NCBI GenBank assembly: GCA_017347445.1
Contig: AP021856.1
Span: 938,613 to 1,002,612, forward strand
DNA: 64,000 bases
Source of the DNA: Candidatus Brocadia pituitae
GTDB lineage: Bacteria > Planctomycetota > Brocadiia > Brocadiales > Brocadiaceae
Reading direction: 5' to 3'
A program made the position numbers and the translations under genes. How positions within the stretch are numbered: position 1 is the first letter of the stretch; every line of letters starts with the position of its first letter. The notes beneath the pieces were generated by a model. The model saw nothing but the letters and a program-made list of their open reading frames with translations. It was not told the DNA's origin and made no database searches. Below, in pieces: positions 51,790 to 61,135 of the stretch.

Positions 51790-52239
51790 ATGCGTGAAAC
51801 GAAAGAATCAATCACCATTCTGATGGCGGATGATGATCCGGATGATCGCTTTATGACAAAGGACGCATTTAAAGAGACGCGGCTATTGAACGATCTGCGT
51901 TTTGTTGAGAACGGTGAGGAATTAATCGACTACCTGCGTCGTCGTGGGAAGTATGTGGACGTCAAGGACTCACCACGGCCTGGCTTGATCCTGCTGGACT
52001 TGAATATGCCCAGGAAGGACGGGCGTGAGGCGCTTGCGGAAATTAAGGCAGATACGGATTTGCGGCGCATTCCGGTTGTGATTTTAACAACTTCAAAGGC
52101 GGAGGAGGATGTTGTCCGTACCTACAACCTGGGTTCAAATTCATATATAACAAAACCAGTGTCATTTGAGGGCTTAGTCACAACCATAAAGGCTCTGACA
52201 GATTATTGGCTGGAAATCGTGCAACTACCAACCAGTTAA
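51790..52239 (+). CDS. Response regulator, Rcp1/CheY type, copy 2
   Basis: A receiver domain of 149 residues, nearly the same as the preceding gene over its whole length (MADDDPDDRFMTKDAFKET, LLDLNMPRKDGREALAEIKAD). It is a tandem duplicate, separated by 14 bases with its own ribosome binding site (AAAGGAGAAA). Differences are spread along the gene, so it is not a recent copy. Confidence 0.92.
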   Translation: MRETKESITILMADDDPDDRFMTKDAFKETRLLNDLRFVENGEELIDYLRRRGKYVDVKDSPRPGLILLDLNMPRKDGREALAEIKADTDLRRIPVVILTTSKAEEDVVRTYNLGSNSYITKPVSFEGLVTTIKALTDYWLEIVQLPTS

Positions 52240-52907
52240 ATGGGATGACGGGAGATAATCGAGGAGAGAAGCAATCGCGCAAAGAACAAAGAATGATGAT
52301 GAAAACGAAATTGGGGAAATGGTAACAATGTAGTTTTTATGAAACAGTAGGGGCGAAGCATTTGCTATAATTGTCATGAACGTAATCACACCAAAACGGG
52401 CAAATGCTTCGCCCCTGCCCTGCATGACAAATATCGCAATTATTGGAAATTTTCAAAAAATTAAATTGTTAAGAAAAATGTTATTTGGTCTAATTAGAAA
52501 TTTAAGCCCTTAATTTTAAAACCTTGGTACTGGCAACCGGAGACTGAGAATGGAATGCAGGGGACAGTGGCCAGATGACAGGGAAAGACTACGTATTCTT
52601 CTGACTGATGTTTGGCAACTGGCAACTGGAAACTGGAAACTGATATCTGATCATGGTCTGATGAATAAGGGGATTGAGATGTAGTGCAGTGCACTGTAGA
52701 ATTCTGATGACAGACTAAAAACAACGTAATTATCTACAGGCTGAAGAATGGGTGGTACGGACAAACCATGTCCCACTATCTTTTAATCTGGGATCGTTTA
52801 TCCGTGCCACCTACGTTGAATGAAAACAGGTGCATCAATTTCCAAAAACTAAATACTCATGTACAGAGATCTTCAGAAAATAATCTTTTTAGGTAAAGGT
52901 AATAAAC
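52240..52907. other. Gap between response regulators and DUF4438 gene
   Basis: Holds copy 2 of the palindromic element (52347-52416). Short tandem-like words (CAACTGGAAACTGG, near 52620-52645) follow. No coding frame with support. Confidence 0.5.
52347..52416. repeat. 70-bp palindromic element, copy 2
   Basis: GTAGGGGCGAAGCATTTGC and GGCAAATGCTTCGCCCCTGC are inverted arms, the same as at 31076-31147, with a different centre. Two copies in 64 kb imply a larger family in the genome. Confidence 0.75.
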
Positions 52908-53804
52908 ATGGAAACCAATGAAAAGAATCTCGTGGAAATTTCGGTTGCCGGCGAGGTTTCAAGTCCGCAAAGTGGTTCGTCACCATACAGTATAACCCCC
53001 GACGGGAAGCCTAAAGTATTGCCGGGTATAGGTGGAATTACTTATAATGTCAAAGTGGGTGACAACGCTATCCAATGGGAAGCCGATCATGTAGAACCCT
53101 GCGTATCCATGAGAAACAAGGACAGGGAGGAAAATGGCGCATTGAATTTGCTGTCCTGTATTGGAAATGTTGCCAGGGTGATAACGGGCGATGCAAAGGG
53201 TAGTACGGGTATCGTAACAGGAAAACATGGTGGTATTGAAAACGTCCTGGTTGATTTTGAAGATAAGACGCTGGAAAGGCTTGCTATCGGGGACAAAATA
53301 CTTGTTCGTGGCGTTGGTGTAGGCATGTCTCTTTTCAGGTACCCGCATATTAAACTATTGAACATGTCTCCCCGTCTCTTGAAAGCGCTTCCCATTCGTG
53401 AAGAGAAATCGAGGCATATCTTGCACATCCCTGTGACGCATGTTATTCCTGCGGCTATCATGGGCTCGGGTTTGGGGTCTCAGCACTGTTATCGCGGAGA
53501 TTATGATATACAACTTTTTGACCAACAAACCGTAGAGCAGTATCATCTGCGGACGTTGCGTTTTGGTGATATCGTGGCAATTATGGATGCTGACCATACC
53601 TATGGAAGGATCTATAAAACAGGATCGGTAAGCATCGGGGTGATTGTACACAGTAATTGTGTTACCGCAGGGCATGGCCCCGGCGTAACTACTTTGCTTA
53701 CCTCTGCTGAAGGCAAAATAGTTCCCTTTCTGGATAGTACAGCGAATCTCGGCATATACCTGAAGATTGGACGGTTTCGAAAGGGAACAACAAGGAAAGG
53801 GTGA
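52908..53804 (+). CDS. DUF4438 family protein
   Basis: The 298-residue protein follows DUF4438 throughout: VEISVAGEVSSPQ, YNVKVGDNAIQWEADHVEPCVS, GDAKGSTGIVTGKHGGIENVLVDF and AIMDADHTYGRIYKTGSVSIGVIVHSNCVTAGHGPGVTTLLTS. The function is not known; the His/Asp/Cys-rich C-terminal block could bind a metal. It stands alone before the ribosomal block. Confidence 0.85.
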   Translation: METNEKNLVEISVAGEVSSPQSGSSPYSITPDGKPKVLPGIGGITYNVKVGDNAIQWEADHVEPCVSMRNKDREENGALNLLSCIGNVARVITGDAKGSTGIVTGKHGGIENVLVDFEDKTLERLAIGDKILVRGVGVGMSLFRYPHIKLLNMSPRLLKALPIREEKSRHILHIPVTHVIPAAIMGSGLGSQHCYRGDYDIQLFDQQTVEQYHLRTLRFGDIVAIMDADHTYGRIYKTGSVSIGVIVHSNCVTAGHGPGVTTLLTSAEGKIVPFLDSTANLGIYLKIGRFRKGTTRKG

Positions 53805-53928
53805 GGGTCGTTTTGGTTGCAGTCTGCCCTTATGAAAATAAGCTTGACATTTCATCCATAACGAATATAATTTTACATCTTCTAAATAGAATATCTTGAT
53901 TTCATTTATTAACAGGAGAGGAGATGAT

Positions 53929-54633
53929 TTGTCTACGGTGAGTATTCAGGAATTAGTGGATGCGGGATTCCATTTTGGTCACAGGACAAGCAAATGGAAT
54001 CCGAAGATGAGGCCTTTTATCTTTGGCAAGAGGAATTTGATTCACATTATTAATTTGCGTGAGACGGTAAAGGGACTCGTGACCGCAAGTAAGTTTTTAA
54101 CGAATCTTGTCCAGACAAGAAAAGATGTGCTTTTTGTAGGCACCAAATGGCAGGCGCGGGATATAACGATCCGTGAGGCGAAGCGTTGCGGTATGCATTA
54201 CGTGAGCGAACGCTGGTTGGGAGGCACATTAACCAATTTTGATACCATTCGGAAACGGTTAGAACGTCTGGAAGAACTGGAAAACCTGGAAAAAACCGGT
54301 GGCATTCATCAGTTTAGCAAAAAGGCAATTTCCTCTCTTAACCGGGAACGGAAAAAGATCCTGACAAACCTTGAGGGTATCCGTAAGATGAACTCTCTTC
54401 CCGGGGTGCTGGTAATTGTCGATCCAAAGCACGAACATAATGCTGTCAATGAGGCAAAAAAGCTTGGAATTCCAACAGTATGTCTGGCCGATACAGACTG
54501 CGATCCTGATTTAATCGATATTTGTGTACCGGGGAACGACGATGCTATCCGGTCGATTGATCTCTTTTTAACGAGGACGGCAAGTGCTGTTTTGTCTGGA
54601 AAAGAACTCATGACTGCTGGTGCAAAGGTTTGA
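53929..54633 (+). CDS. rpsB: 30S ribosomal protein S2
   Basis: S2 of about 234 residues. I choose TTG at 53929 because AGGAGAGG precedes it and the family starts just before SIQELVDAGFHFGH. Motifs: TSKWNPKMRPFIFGKRN, FVGTKWQARD, YVSERWLGGTLTNF, PGVLVIVDPKHEHNAVNEA and PTVCLADTDCDPD. First gene of the conserved rpsB-tsf-pyrH-frr order. Confidence 0.95.
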   Translation: MSTVSIQELVDAGFHFGHRTSKWNPKMRPFIFGKRNLIHIINLRETVKGLVTASKFLTNLVQTRKDVLFVGTKWQARDITIREAKRCGMHYVSERWLGGTLTNFDTIRKRLERLEELENLEKTGGIHQFSKKAISSLNRERKKILTNLEGIRKMNSLPGVLVIVDPKHEHNAVNEAKKLGIPTVCLADTDCDPDLIDICVPGNDDAIRSIDLFLTRTASAVLSGKELMTAGAKV

Positions 54634-54835
54634 CATGAATAGAGAAGGTTCTAAATAAAATCCTTCCAAATCCTGTAGAAGATAGACGTTTTTTTCCGCT
54701 CCATTGCAAGTCTGACTACTGCCTTTAAAGATCATTTCAAAAGGATTCTGTTTTTGGATTATTTTTTGCAGCCGAAATTAACGTAACTGAAAAATAATAT
54801 ATGTTATACTTTTCCGTAGAGAGTGGAGGGTCTTC

Positions 54836-55423
54836 ATGGCGGATACATCGAGTATCATGAAGTTGAGAGAGCAGACAGGCGCCGGAATATTGGAGTGCAG
54901 AAACGCCTTAGATGAGGTGAAAGGGGATTTTGAAAAAGCCCTGGAAATTATCAAAAAAAAGGGGATAGCCAAGGCAGCAAAAAAGGAACAACGAACGACC
55001 GCGGAAGGCAGGATTGGCACCTATATCCATACAAATGGGAAGCTGGGGGTAATGGTAGAGTTGAATTGTGAAACGGATTTTGTGGCAAAAAATGAGGTCT
55101 TTCAGCAATTATTAAAAGATATTTGCATGCAAGTCGCTGCCACAAAACCGCTTGCCGTAAGAAGAGAGGATGTTCCCGGACATCTTATCGAAGAGCAAAA
55201 AAAGATATTTAGTGAAGAAGCAAAGGGGAAGCCAGCCAACATACTGGAAAAGATTACGGGCGGAAAGATGGATAGCTTTTATAAAGAGAAATGCCTGATG
55301 GAACAGCCCTTCATAAAAGACAACACTCAGACGATCCAGGATTTATTAGTTGCAAATATCGCTAAAATAGGGGAAAATATCAAAATTAATCGATTTATCC
55401 GGTTTGAGGTTGGTGAATGCTAA
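54836..55423 (+). CDS. tsf: Elongation factor Ts
   Basis: EF-Ts exchanges GDP on EF-Tu. The 195-residue protein has KLREQTGAGILECRNALDEVKGDFEKA, KKGIAKAAKK and NCETDFVAKN. It is the short form with one dimerisation half, as in Thermus and cyanobacteria. GGAG before the ATG. About 200 bases separate it from rpsB. Confidence 0.95.
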   Translation: MADTSSIMKLREQTGAGILECRNALDEVKGDFEKALEIIKKKGIAKAAKKEQRTTAEGRIGTYIHTNGKLGVMVELNCETDFVAKNEVFQQLLKDICMQVAATKPLAVRREDVPGHLIEEQKKIFSEEAKGKPANILEKITGGKMDSFYKEKCLMEQPFIKDNTQTIQDLLVANIAKIGENIKINRFIRFEVGEC

Positions 55424-55456
55424 CCACTGCGTACCTATTGTTCTGTCTCTCCATTC

Positions 55457-56176
55457 ATGAAAAGAGCTATTCATTATAAGCGTGTATTGTTGAAATTGAG
55501 CGGTGAAGGTTTTGGAAACAATGACGGACGCGGCCTTGAAATGGAACGGTTTATTGCCTTGGCGAAAGAGATTCGGAAGCTTTCCCGGTCGGGTATCGAA
55601 CTGGCGATTGTTGTGGGCGGTGGTAATATCCTCCGTGGTGCAAAATTTGGTGGTATGGGCATATCAAGGGTACAGGCAGATCAGGCAGGCATGATTGCCA
55701 CCGCAGTCAATGCGCTCCTCCTCCAGGATACCTTAGAAAGATATGGTGTTAATGCGCGCGTTGTCAGCGCCATAGAAATTAAAAGCATAGCTGAACCCAT
55801 TGTGTTGCGAAAGTGTTTGCAGTACTTAAAGGAAAACAATGTGGTTATCTTTGCTGGCGGAACAGGAAACCCTTATTTTACAACCGATACTGCAGCGGTG
55901 CTTCGGGCAGTTGAGATCGGCGCGGATGTCATGTTAAAGGCCACACAGGTTGATGGCGTATATACGGATGATCCCGTGAAAAATCCATCCGCCACATTAT
56001 ATAAAAAACTGAGTTATATGGACGTCCTGAATAAACGGCTGGGGGTAATGGACCTCACGGCAATTTCATTGGGTATGGAAAATAAATTACCTATTATTGT
56101 TTTCAACATCAATAAACACGAAAACGTTGGAAAGGCAATTTCAGGAAAACCGGTTGGAACGTATATCGGGGAATAA
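55457..56176 (+). CDS. pyrH: UMP kinase
   Basis: A 239-residue amino-acid-kinase-family enzyme that phosphorylates UMP. It has VLLKLSGEGFG, VVGGGNILRG, FAGGTGNPYFTTDTAAVLRAVEI and KATQVDGVYTDDP. It starts 33 bases after tsf and ends six bases before frr. Confidence 0.96.
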   Translation: MKRAIHYKRVLLKLSGEGFGNNDGRGLEMERFIALAKEIRKLSRSGIELAIVVGGGNILRGAKFGGMGISRVQADQAGMIATAVNALLLQDTLERYGVNARVVSAIEIKSIAEPIVLRKCLQYLKENNVVIFAGGTGNPYFTTDTAAVLRAVEIGADVMLKATQVDGVYTDDPVKNPSATLYKKLSYMDVLNKRLGVMDLTAISLGMENKLPIIVFNINKHENVGKAISGKPVGTYIGE

Positions 56177-56182
56177 CGTGAT

Positions 56183-56743
56183 ATGACAAAAGATTTCATA
56201 TGTAAAGAAGCAAGAACGAAAATGGAAAAGGTTGCAGCGCATCTGCAGGAGGAACTGAAGGGATTGAGAACCGGCAGGGCAAGCACCGGGTTAGTGGAAA
56301 ATTTAAGGGTGGAGTGTTATGGCGATCTCTCCCCATTAAAGCAGATAGCAGTCATTTCAACTCCGGATGCCCAGTCCATCCTGATTAAGCCATATGATGC
56401 TTCTCTTGTCTCGAATATTGAAAAGGCGATATTACAGTCAGATATTGGGCTAACACCATCGGCCGAGGGGAAGTTCCTGCGCATCCAGATTCCCCCGCTT
56501 AATGAGGAGCGAAGAAAAAAACTTTCCGCCCACGCAAAAGAATTTGGAGAAACGGCGAAGGTGTCTCTGAGAAATATTAGACACGAAGCGAACAAACAGG
56601 TGGACAAGGAAGAGAAAGAGGGCATTTTAACGGAGGATGACGCCAAGCGGGCCAAAGACGAGATCCAAAAAATTATCCATGAATATGAGGGTAAGCTGAA
56701 CGATTCGGTCAAGAAAAAGATAGAAGAAATACTCAAGGTGTAA
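56183..56743 (+). CDS. frr: Ribosome recycling factor
   Basis: A 186-residue protein that splits the post-termination ribosome. Motifs: LKGLRTGRASTGLVENLRVECYG, SILIKPYDASLVSNIEKAI, PSAEGKFLRIQIPPLNEERRKKL and RNIRHEANKQVDKEEKEG. End of the rpsB operon. Confidence 0.96.
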   Translation: MTKDFICKEARTKMEKVAAHLQEELKGLRTGRASTGLVENLRVECYGDLSPLKQIAVISTPDAQSILIKPYDASLVSNIEKAILQSDIGLTPSAEGKFLRIQIPPLNEERRKKLSAHAKEFGETAKVSLRNIRHEANKQVDKEEKEGILTEDDAKRAKDEIQKIIHEYEGKLNDSVKKKIEEILKV

Positions 56744-56814
56744 GTACAGGATTCAAAAGCAAAAAACGCATAAAATATTTTTTCCGTAGAATGAGAAACA
56801 GAATAGATATAATG

Positions 56815-56887
56815 GGGGGCATAGCTCAGTTGGTAGAGCACCGCCCTTTTAAGGCGGGCGTCGATGGTTCGAGTCCATCTGCCCTCA
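56815..56887 (+). tRNA. tRNA-Lys (anticodon TTT)
   Basis: Acceptor GGGGGCA/TGCCCTC, D-arm GCTCAGTTGGTAGAGC, anticodon stem CCGCC/GGCGG with loop CTTTTAA, and T-arm GATGGTTCGAGTCCATC. CCA is not encoded. Confidence 0.95.
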
Positions 56888-57025
56888 TAATATTATGACA
56901 GATTATTACTGAAAGATACGGACTGTTTCTGAAAAAGTAAGGAGTAAGAAAGCGGTTTTAAGGGTGTGTAGAGTAGGTTTTTTGTTCATGGCCATTGCGT
57001 AATTGTCTGTAGGCAACACTTGCAT

Positions 57026-57100
57026 GGCCCCATCGTCTAGCCTGGTCTAGGACAACAGATTTTCGATCTGTGAACTGGGGTTCAAATCCCCATGGGGTCA
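57026..57100 (+). tRNA. tRNA-Glu (anticodon TTC)
   Basis: Acceptor GGCCCCA/TGGGGTC, anticodon stem ACAGA/TCTGT with loop TTTTCGA, and T-arm CTGGGGTTCAAATCCCCAT. The large D-loop (TCTAGCCTGGTCTAGGA) fits tRNA-Glu. CCA is not encoded. It lies 138 bases after tRNA-Lys and is followed by a terminator. Confidence 0.93.
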
Positions 57101-57110
57101 TATATTTTTG

Positions 57111-57149
57111 AAAAAGCCATGTGATATTTCTATCACATGGCTTTTTGCA
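57111..57149 (+). terminator. Terminator after tRNA-Glu
   Basis: AAAAAGCCATGTGATA and TATCACATGGCTTTTT form a perfect 16-bp stem with a four-base loop and a terminal T-run. Confidence 0.9.
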
Positions 57150-57198
57150 AAAAGATATTTCAATTTTCAGGCTGCATAGATAGCGCTCATCCTCTGTC

Positions 57199-57402
57199 TT
57201 GTTTCATTTTCTGATATCGATACCAATTCTAGTGATCCACTGCGGGTCAAAACCTTTATTTGCGGATCTGAACGCAGATGATTTCAACATTTCATTAGCA
57301 ACGATACGAAAGGTGATCAACCCTGCAACTAAAGTTGTTATGCCGGTGGATTTCCATGTGATTATCCTTCGATTCATGCTTTGGTTTCTTCTCCGGAAGT
57401 GA
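57199..57402 (+). pseudogene. DegT/DnrJ/EryC1 aminotransferase remnant
   Basis: The middle of this frame reads CGSKPLFADLNADDFNISLA and TIRKVINPATKVVMPVDFHV. It matches the conserved GAKPVFVDID...ITPKTKAIMPVH block of DegT-type PLP aminotransferases. Start and end are unrelated, and the catalytic Lys region is absent. A short decayed piece between tRNA-Glu and the ferritin-like gene. Confidence 0.6.
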
Positions 57403-57587
57403 TTAAACTTTTCAGGCCTTCCATGGCTGAGCAAATGAAATTGGGAAGGATTCTGGTGCTTTCCAATACCGCGTAATCCATATGTTTCCGCCTGGATATG
57501 CAAGGGCAAAGCATGTACAAGAGTTGCTATTCATGAGTTTATACGCTAACCGGCTAACATTTCACTCCTACAAGAAAAGGTTAAGCT

Positions 57588-58073
57588 ATGTCATATGATG
57601 CAAAAAGTATTTTGGAAACGGCCATTTCTGAGGAGATCAAGGCAAGCCGGTTTTACTCAAACCTGGCGCTCCAGATGGAAGAAAAGGGAGTGCGTCTTAA
57701 ATTTGATGACATGGCCGCCATTGAAATGAACCACTATGAGCTGCTCTTCTCGTATTATCAGAAAAAATATCAACAAAGGCCTGTAGTGCGGGAAATGGGG
57801 GAATTAAAAATTGTACGGCCTGAGACTCCCTCCAAAACAGCATCCTTCGCGGACGCCATTAAGGTTATTATGGATACCGAATTCAAGGCGTATGAGTTTT
57901 ACCGAAAGGCCGCTGCCTCCGCAACCGTCGGAAAGGAACAGGAAATGTTTACCATGCTTGCCAGGGTTGAACGATCTCATTATGAGTTTTTCAGGACTGA
58001 ATATCATTATACCACAGAAGCCACGATCCGTTTTGCCAGTGAAGATATCCCATGGATGATGGAAGTGTCGTAA
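57588..58073 (+). CDS. Ferritin-like (rubrerythrin-type) protein, C
   Basis: A 161-residue four-helix protein: ILETAISEEIKASRFYSNLAL, DMAAIEMNHYELLFSYY, VIMDTEFKAYEFYRKAA and LARVERSHYEFF carry the paired Glu and ExxH ligands. It is the third such protein in the window and is followed after 95 bases by the membrane protein gene. Likely peroxide or oxygen defence. Confidence 0.82.
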   Translation: MSYDAKSILETAISEEIKASRFYSNLALQMEEKGVRLKFDDMAAIEMNHYELLFSYYQKKYQQRPVVREMGELKIVRPETPSKTASFADAIKVIMDTEFKAYEFYRKAAASATVGKEQEMFTMLARVERSHYEFFRTEYHYTTEATIRFASEDIPWMMEVS

Positions 58074-58168
58074 CGGGTGCATTCCCGGTTTTTTGTAAAT
58101 CTGGTTATTCTGGCAGGGTGGGCATTGCCCATCAAATGCCTGCGCAAAAAAATTCTTAAAGGTGTCAG

Positions 58169-58909
58169 ATGAAACGTCTGAATTGGCAGATCTCTTTGGG
58201 TTTATCCCTTATTACCGTATCGGCATTCCTGTATTTTATCCATTATAAAATTTTTCAGGATGCTCATCATATTTTTATTTTTCTGTTCGGGGATATTGCG
58301 TTTGTCCCGGTTGAGGTCTTGTTCGTCACTCTGATTATCCATCGGTTGCTCAACGAGCGAGAGAAGCGCGCTGTTATGAAAAAGCTGAATATGGTTATTG
58401 GCGCTTTCTTCAGCGAGGTTGGAATAAAACTCTTACAGTATTTTTCCCAGTTTGACCACAACTTTGATGAGATCAGAGAAAATCTTGTGGTAACGACCAA
58501 TTGGTCAGGAAAAAAATTTTCTGACACGAGTAAAAGCTTGAAAAATTTTGACTACCGCATGGACAGCCAGAAAGGTAATTTGGAAGAATTGCGGAATTTC
58601 CTTTCAGGGAAAAGGGATTTTTTGCTGCGTCTCCTGGAAAATCCCAATCTGCTGGAACATGAGTCATTTACAGAACTTCTGTGGGCTGTATCTCATTTGA
58701 CGGAAGAATTAACCGCAAGGGGGGATGTGGGAAAGTTATCAAATGCCGACTATGCGCATTTTTCTGGCGACATAAAGCGGGCATACCTGGTACTCATTTG
58801 CGAATGGTTGGAATATATGAGACATTTAAAGGATGAATACCCGTATCTCTTTTCCTTTGCCTTGAGAACGAATCCTTTTAATCCGAATGCGGCGCCTGAG
58901 ATCAAATAA
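58169..58909 (+). CDS. Membrane protein of unknown function
   Basis: The 246-residue protein has two hydrophobic segments (about residues 10-25 and 35-60) and a long soluble C-terminal part with many helices (MKKLNMVIGAFFSEVGIKLL, NFLSGKRDFLLRLLENPNLLEHESFTELLWAVSHL, LICEWLEYMRHLKDEYPYLFSFALRTNPF). I do not recognise the family. It is in line with ferritin-like protein C and may share its transcript. Confidence 0.7.
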   Translation: MKRLNWQISLGLSLITVSAFLYFIHYKIFQDAHHIFIFLFGDIAFVPVEVLFVTLIIHRLLNEREKRAVMKKLNMVIGAFFSEVGIKLLQYFSQFDHNFDEIRENLVVTTNWSGKKFSDTSKSLKNFDYRMDSQKGNLEELRNFLSGKRDFLLRLLENPNLLEHESFTELLWAVSHLTEELTARGDVGKLSNADYAHFSGDIKRAYLVLICEWLEYMRHLKDEYPYLFSFALRTNPFNPNAAPEIK

Positions 58910-59016
58910 TGGGTTACACATTCTTGCAAAGCGCTCACCGTTGAAATGCATTGCGGGCGGAAACATCTGCTCAGACACCGTCCACCAGGTATGCACCTAC
59001 AGAAGAAAGGTATTTT

Positions 59017-60255
59017 ATGGTGATTGTAAAGGGAAAATATCTTATTCAAGACCCGGAGAAATGCATTGAAAATGGGGCGGTTGCCATCAAGGGCACAAAG
59101 ATGCATCGTGTTGGCACCTTTGATGAGGTCAAGGCATTGTCTGATGACAATACCATCGTTGATTTAGGAAATGCGGTAATCCTGCCGGGGTTTATTAATA
59201 TCCATACCCACCTTGATTTGACCAATCTGCACAACCGTATGAAACCTACGAATAATTTTACCCATTGGGTCTTTCAGTTGCTGGGTGCAAGGATGCGCTG
59301 GAAAGAGGCTGACTATACCGCATCGGTTGATAAGGGGATTCGGTGCAGCCTTGAGGCAGGCACGACAACGGTTGCAGATATTGCTAATACGGAGTATTCA
59401 TTTTCTGTGCTGAAAAAGAGCCCTTTGCGTAAGGTCGTTTATAAAGAGGTCATAGACCTGAATCCTGAACATGTAAAGGATGTTGTTCTGAAAACGCAGT
59501 CTGAATTGTCTGCATATGAATCAGATGGCTTGTTTCACACAGGACTCTCTCCCCATGCGCCGTATTCTGTCTCGAAGGAGTTATATCATGCGGCGTCTCA
59601 ACTTGCCTTTCAAACAGGTTTGCCTCTTTGTACTCATATTGCAGAGACACAGGACGAGATTGAATTTTTGACGAAGGGCACCGGGAATTTCCCCGCCTTT
59701 TTGCGGCAGTTGCGTGCAATGCCGCCTGACTGGCAACCACCTGGACTCACTCCCATACACTATCTGAAAGGGACGGGAATTTTAGAACATCGTCCCATCC
59801 TCATCCATTGCAATTATATTACCGATGAGGAAATCTCCCTTATTAAATCCTCAGCGTCGAGCGTAGCATTCTGTCCCAGGAGCCACCGTTTCTTTGGTCA
59901 TACGAATCATCCCGTACAAAAACTCCTGGATACAGGGATCAATGTTGGCTTGGGCACCGACAGTCTGGCGAGCAATGATACGTTGAGCATCCTGGATGAG
60001 ATGAAATTCCTGTCGCTTCACCATGCCGTTCGACCAAAGGACTTAATTGCTATGGCTACGGTAAGCGGGGCAAGGGCGCTTGGCATGGAAACACAGACGG
60101 GACAAATCAAGGAGGGGTTTGAGGCAGACCTCTGCGGCATCAGGTTGCCGGATGGCAACTCGGTGGATGTTTACGGCCAACTGCTCGATGTTGCCTCGAA
60201 AAATATATTTACCATGGTTGCCGGTGTTGTTTGCTACAAGGCATCTTTTCCTTAA
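59017..60255 (+). CDS. Amidohydrolase, TRZ/ATZ-type deaminase
   Basis: I take the ATG at 59017 (AGAAAGG upstream). The 412-residue metal-dependent hydrolase has NIHTHLDL (HxH metal ligands), SPHAPYSVSKEL, CTHIAETQDEIEF (metal His), ILIHCNYITDEE and GLGTDSLASND. These mark the deaminase branch acting on S-adenosylhomocysteine, methylthioadenosine or aminodeoxyfutalosine. Which one cannot be told from sequence alone; a SAM-linked or menaquinone role is possible. Confidence 0.85.
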   Translation: MVIVKGKYLIQDPEKCIENGAVAIKGTKMHRVGTFDEVKALSDDNTIVDLGNAVILPGFINIHTHLDLTNLHNRMKPTNNFTHWVFQLLGARMRWKEADYTASVDKGIRCSLEAGTTTVADIANTEYSFSVLKKSPLRKVVYKEVIDLNPEHVKDVVLKTQSELSAYESDGLFHTGLSPHAPYSVSKELYHAASQLAFQTGLPLCTHIAETQDEIEFLTKGTGNFPAFLRQLRAMPPDWQPPGLTPIHYLKGTGILEHRPILIHCNYITDEEISLIKSSASSVAFCPRSHRFFGHTNHPVQKLLDTGINVGLGTDSLASNDTLSILDEMKFLSLHHAVRPKDLIAMATVSGARALGMETQTGQIKEGFEADLCGIRLPDGNSVDVYGQLLDVASKNIFTMVAGVVCYKASFP

Positions 60256-60441
60256 TGATTTTAAAATTTTACAAACAATTCAGCTCATATGTTTACAGGC
60301 AAGCTACACAAAAGAATCTGTAGCGCGGGTGGTTGATCTCCCCCGCACAAACCGCTCATAAGGGGTCTGCGCTACCCTTTGCAAACAACCAGCGCAAATT
60401 CCGGCTTGCTCTGGCCTGGAAGTTATGGTGGAAATGATTCG

Positions 60442-60966
60442 TCACAAATCCTTTGCCAACACGCACACCCGCCTTACCGTACAGGTGTCATCCCAGAGGT
60501 GTGATGGTATCTCGTTCAGCATACTCCAGTAATTCTTGTCGATTAACGGAATAAGCTTGTTTAATGACGATACGATATTTGATACATAGCCCTTGTCCTT
60601 CATCAGGGATTCCGTAAGCGGGCAGTAGTCGTCGATGAGCAGTTCTAATTCTCCGTTATCTGTCAGATTCGGATAAAAGGGATACAAACGACAGGCAATG
60701 GGGCGATGCGCATGGATAAAGCATTGTACTCCATCGGTAAAGTTACACGTGTTGCCAATGATTTCAAGGGTGCCGCCCGGCAGTGTGAGTCTTTCGTTGC
60801 AAATATGTTTTCCGCCTCGTGTGAAGATAAATTCGTCTTCGTACGGCAAGAGCACGGACAACGGTTTCTGTTCGCACCTGCCGTCACATTTCTCTATGCA
60901 GGACATGAAACCAAAACTGGTTGCATAGATTTCAGCATAAGCTTTAAATAATTTCTCTTTGTTCAT
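60442..60966 (-). CDS. YkgJ-type cysteine-cluster protein
   Basis: The 174-residue protein has the Cys pattern of the YkgJ family (metal-chelating CxxxCxxxC region): CIEKCDGRCEQ, CNERLTLPGG, TCNFTDGVQCFIHAHRPIACRLYPFYP and DDYCPLTE. The role of the family is unproven; an iron- or zinc-binding site is likely. Confidence 0.82.
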   Translation of the reverse strand: MNKEKLFKAYAEIYATSFGFMSCIEKCDGRCEQKPLSVLLPYEDEFIFTRGGKHICNERLTLPGGTLEIIGNTCNFTDGVQCFIHAHRPIACRLYPFYPNLTDNGELELLIDDYCPLTESLMKDKGYVSNIVSSLNKLIPLIDKNYWSMLNEIPSHLWDDTCTVRRVCVLAKDL

Positions 60967-61135
60967 AACGCAGCAAAGCCGCCACGAAATCCCACGTCCT
61001 CCCCCTTTATCCCCCTCCGAAGGAGGAGAGGAAGTTACGGCGGGTGGAAAAAAATCTGTTAAAAGATAAGATGTTGCAGATTAATACTATAGTAATTATT
61101 TGACCTCGTATCAACAGGGTATTTTGAATTCGTTA

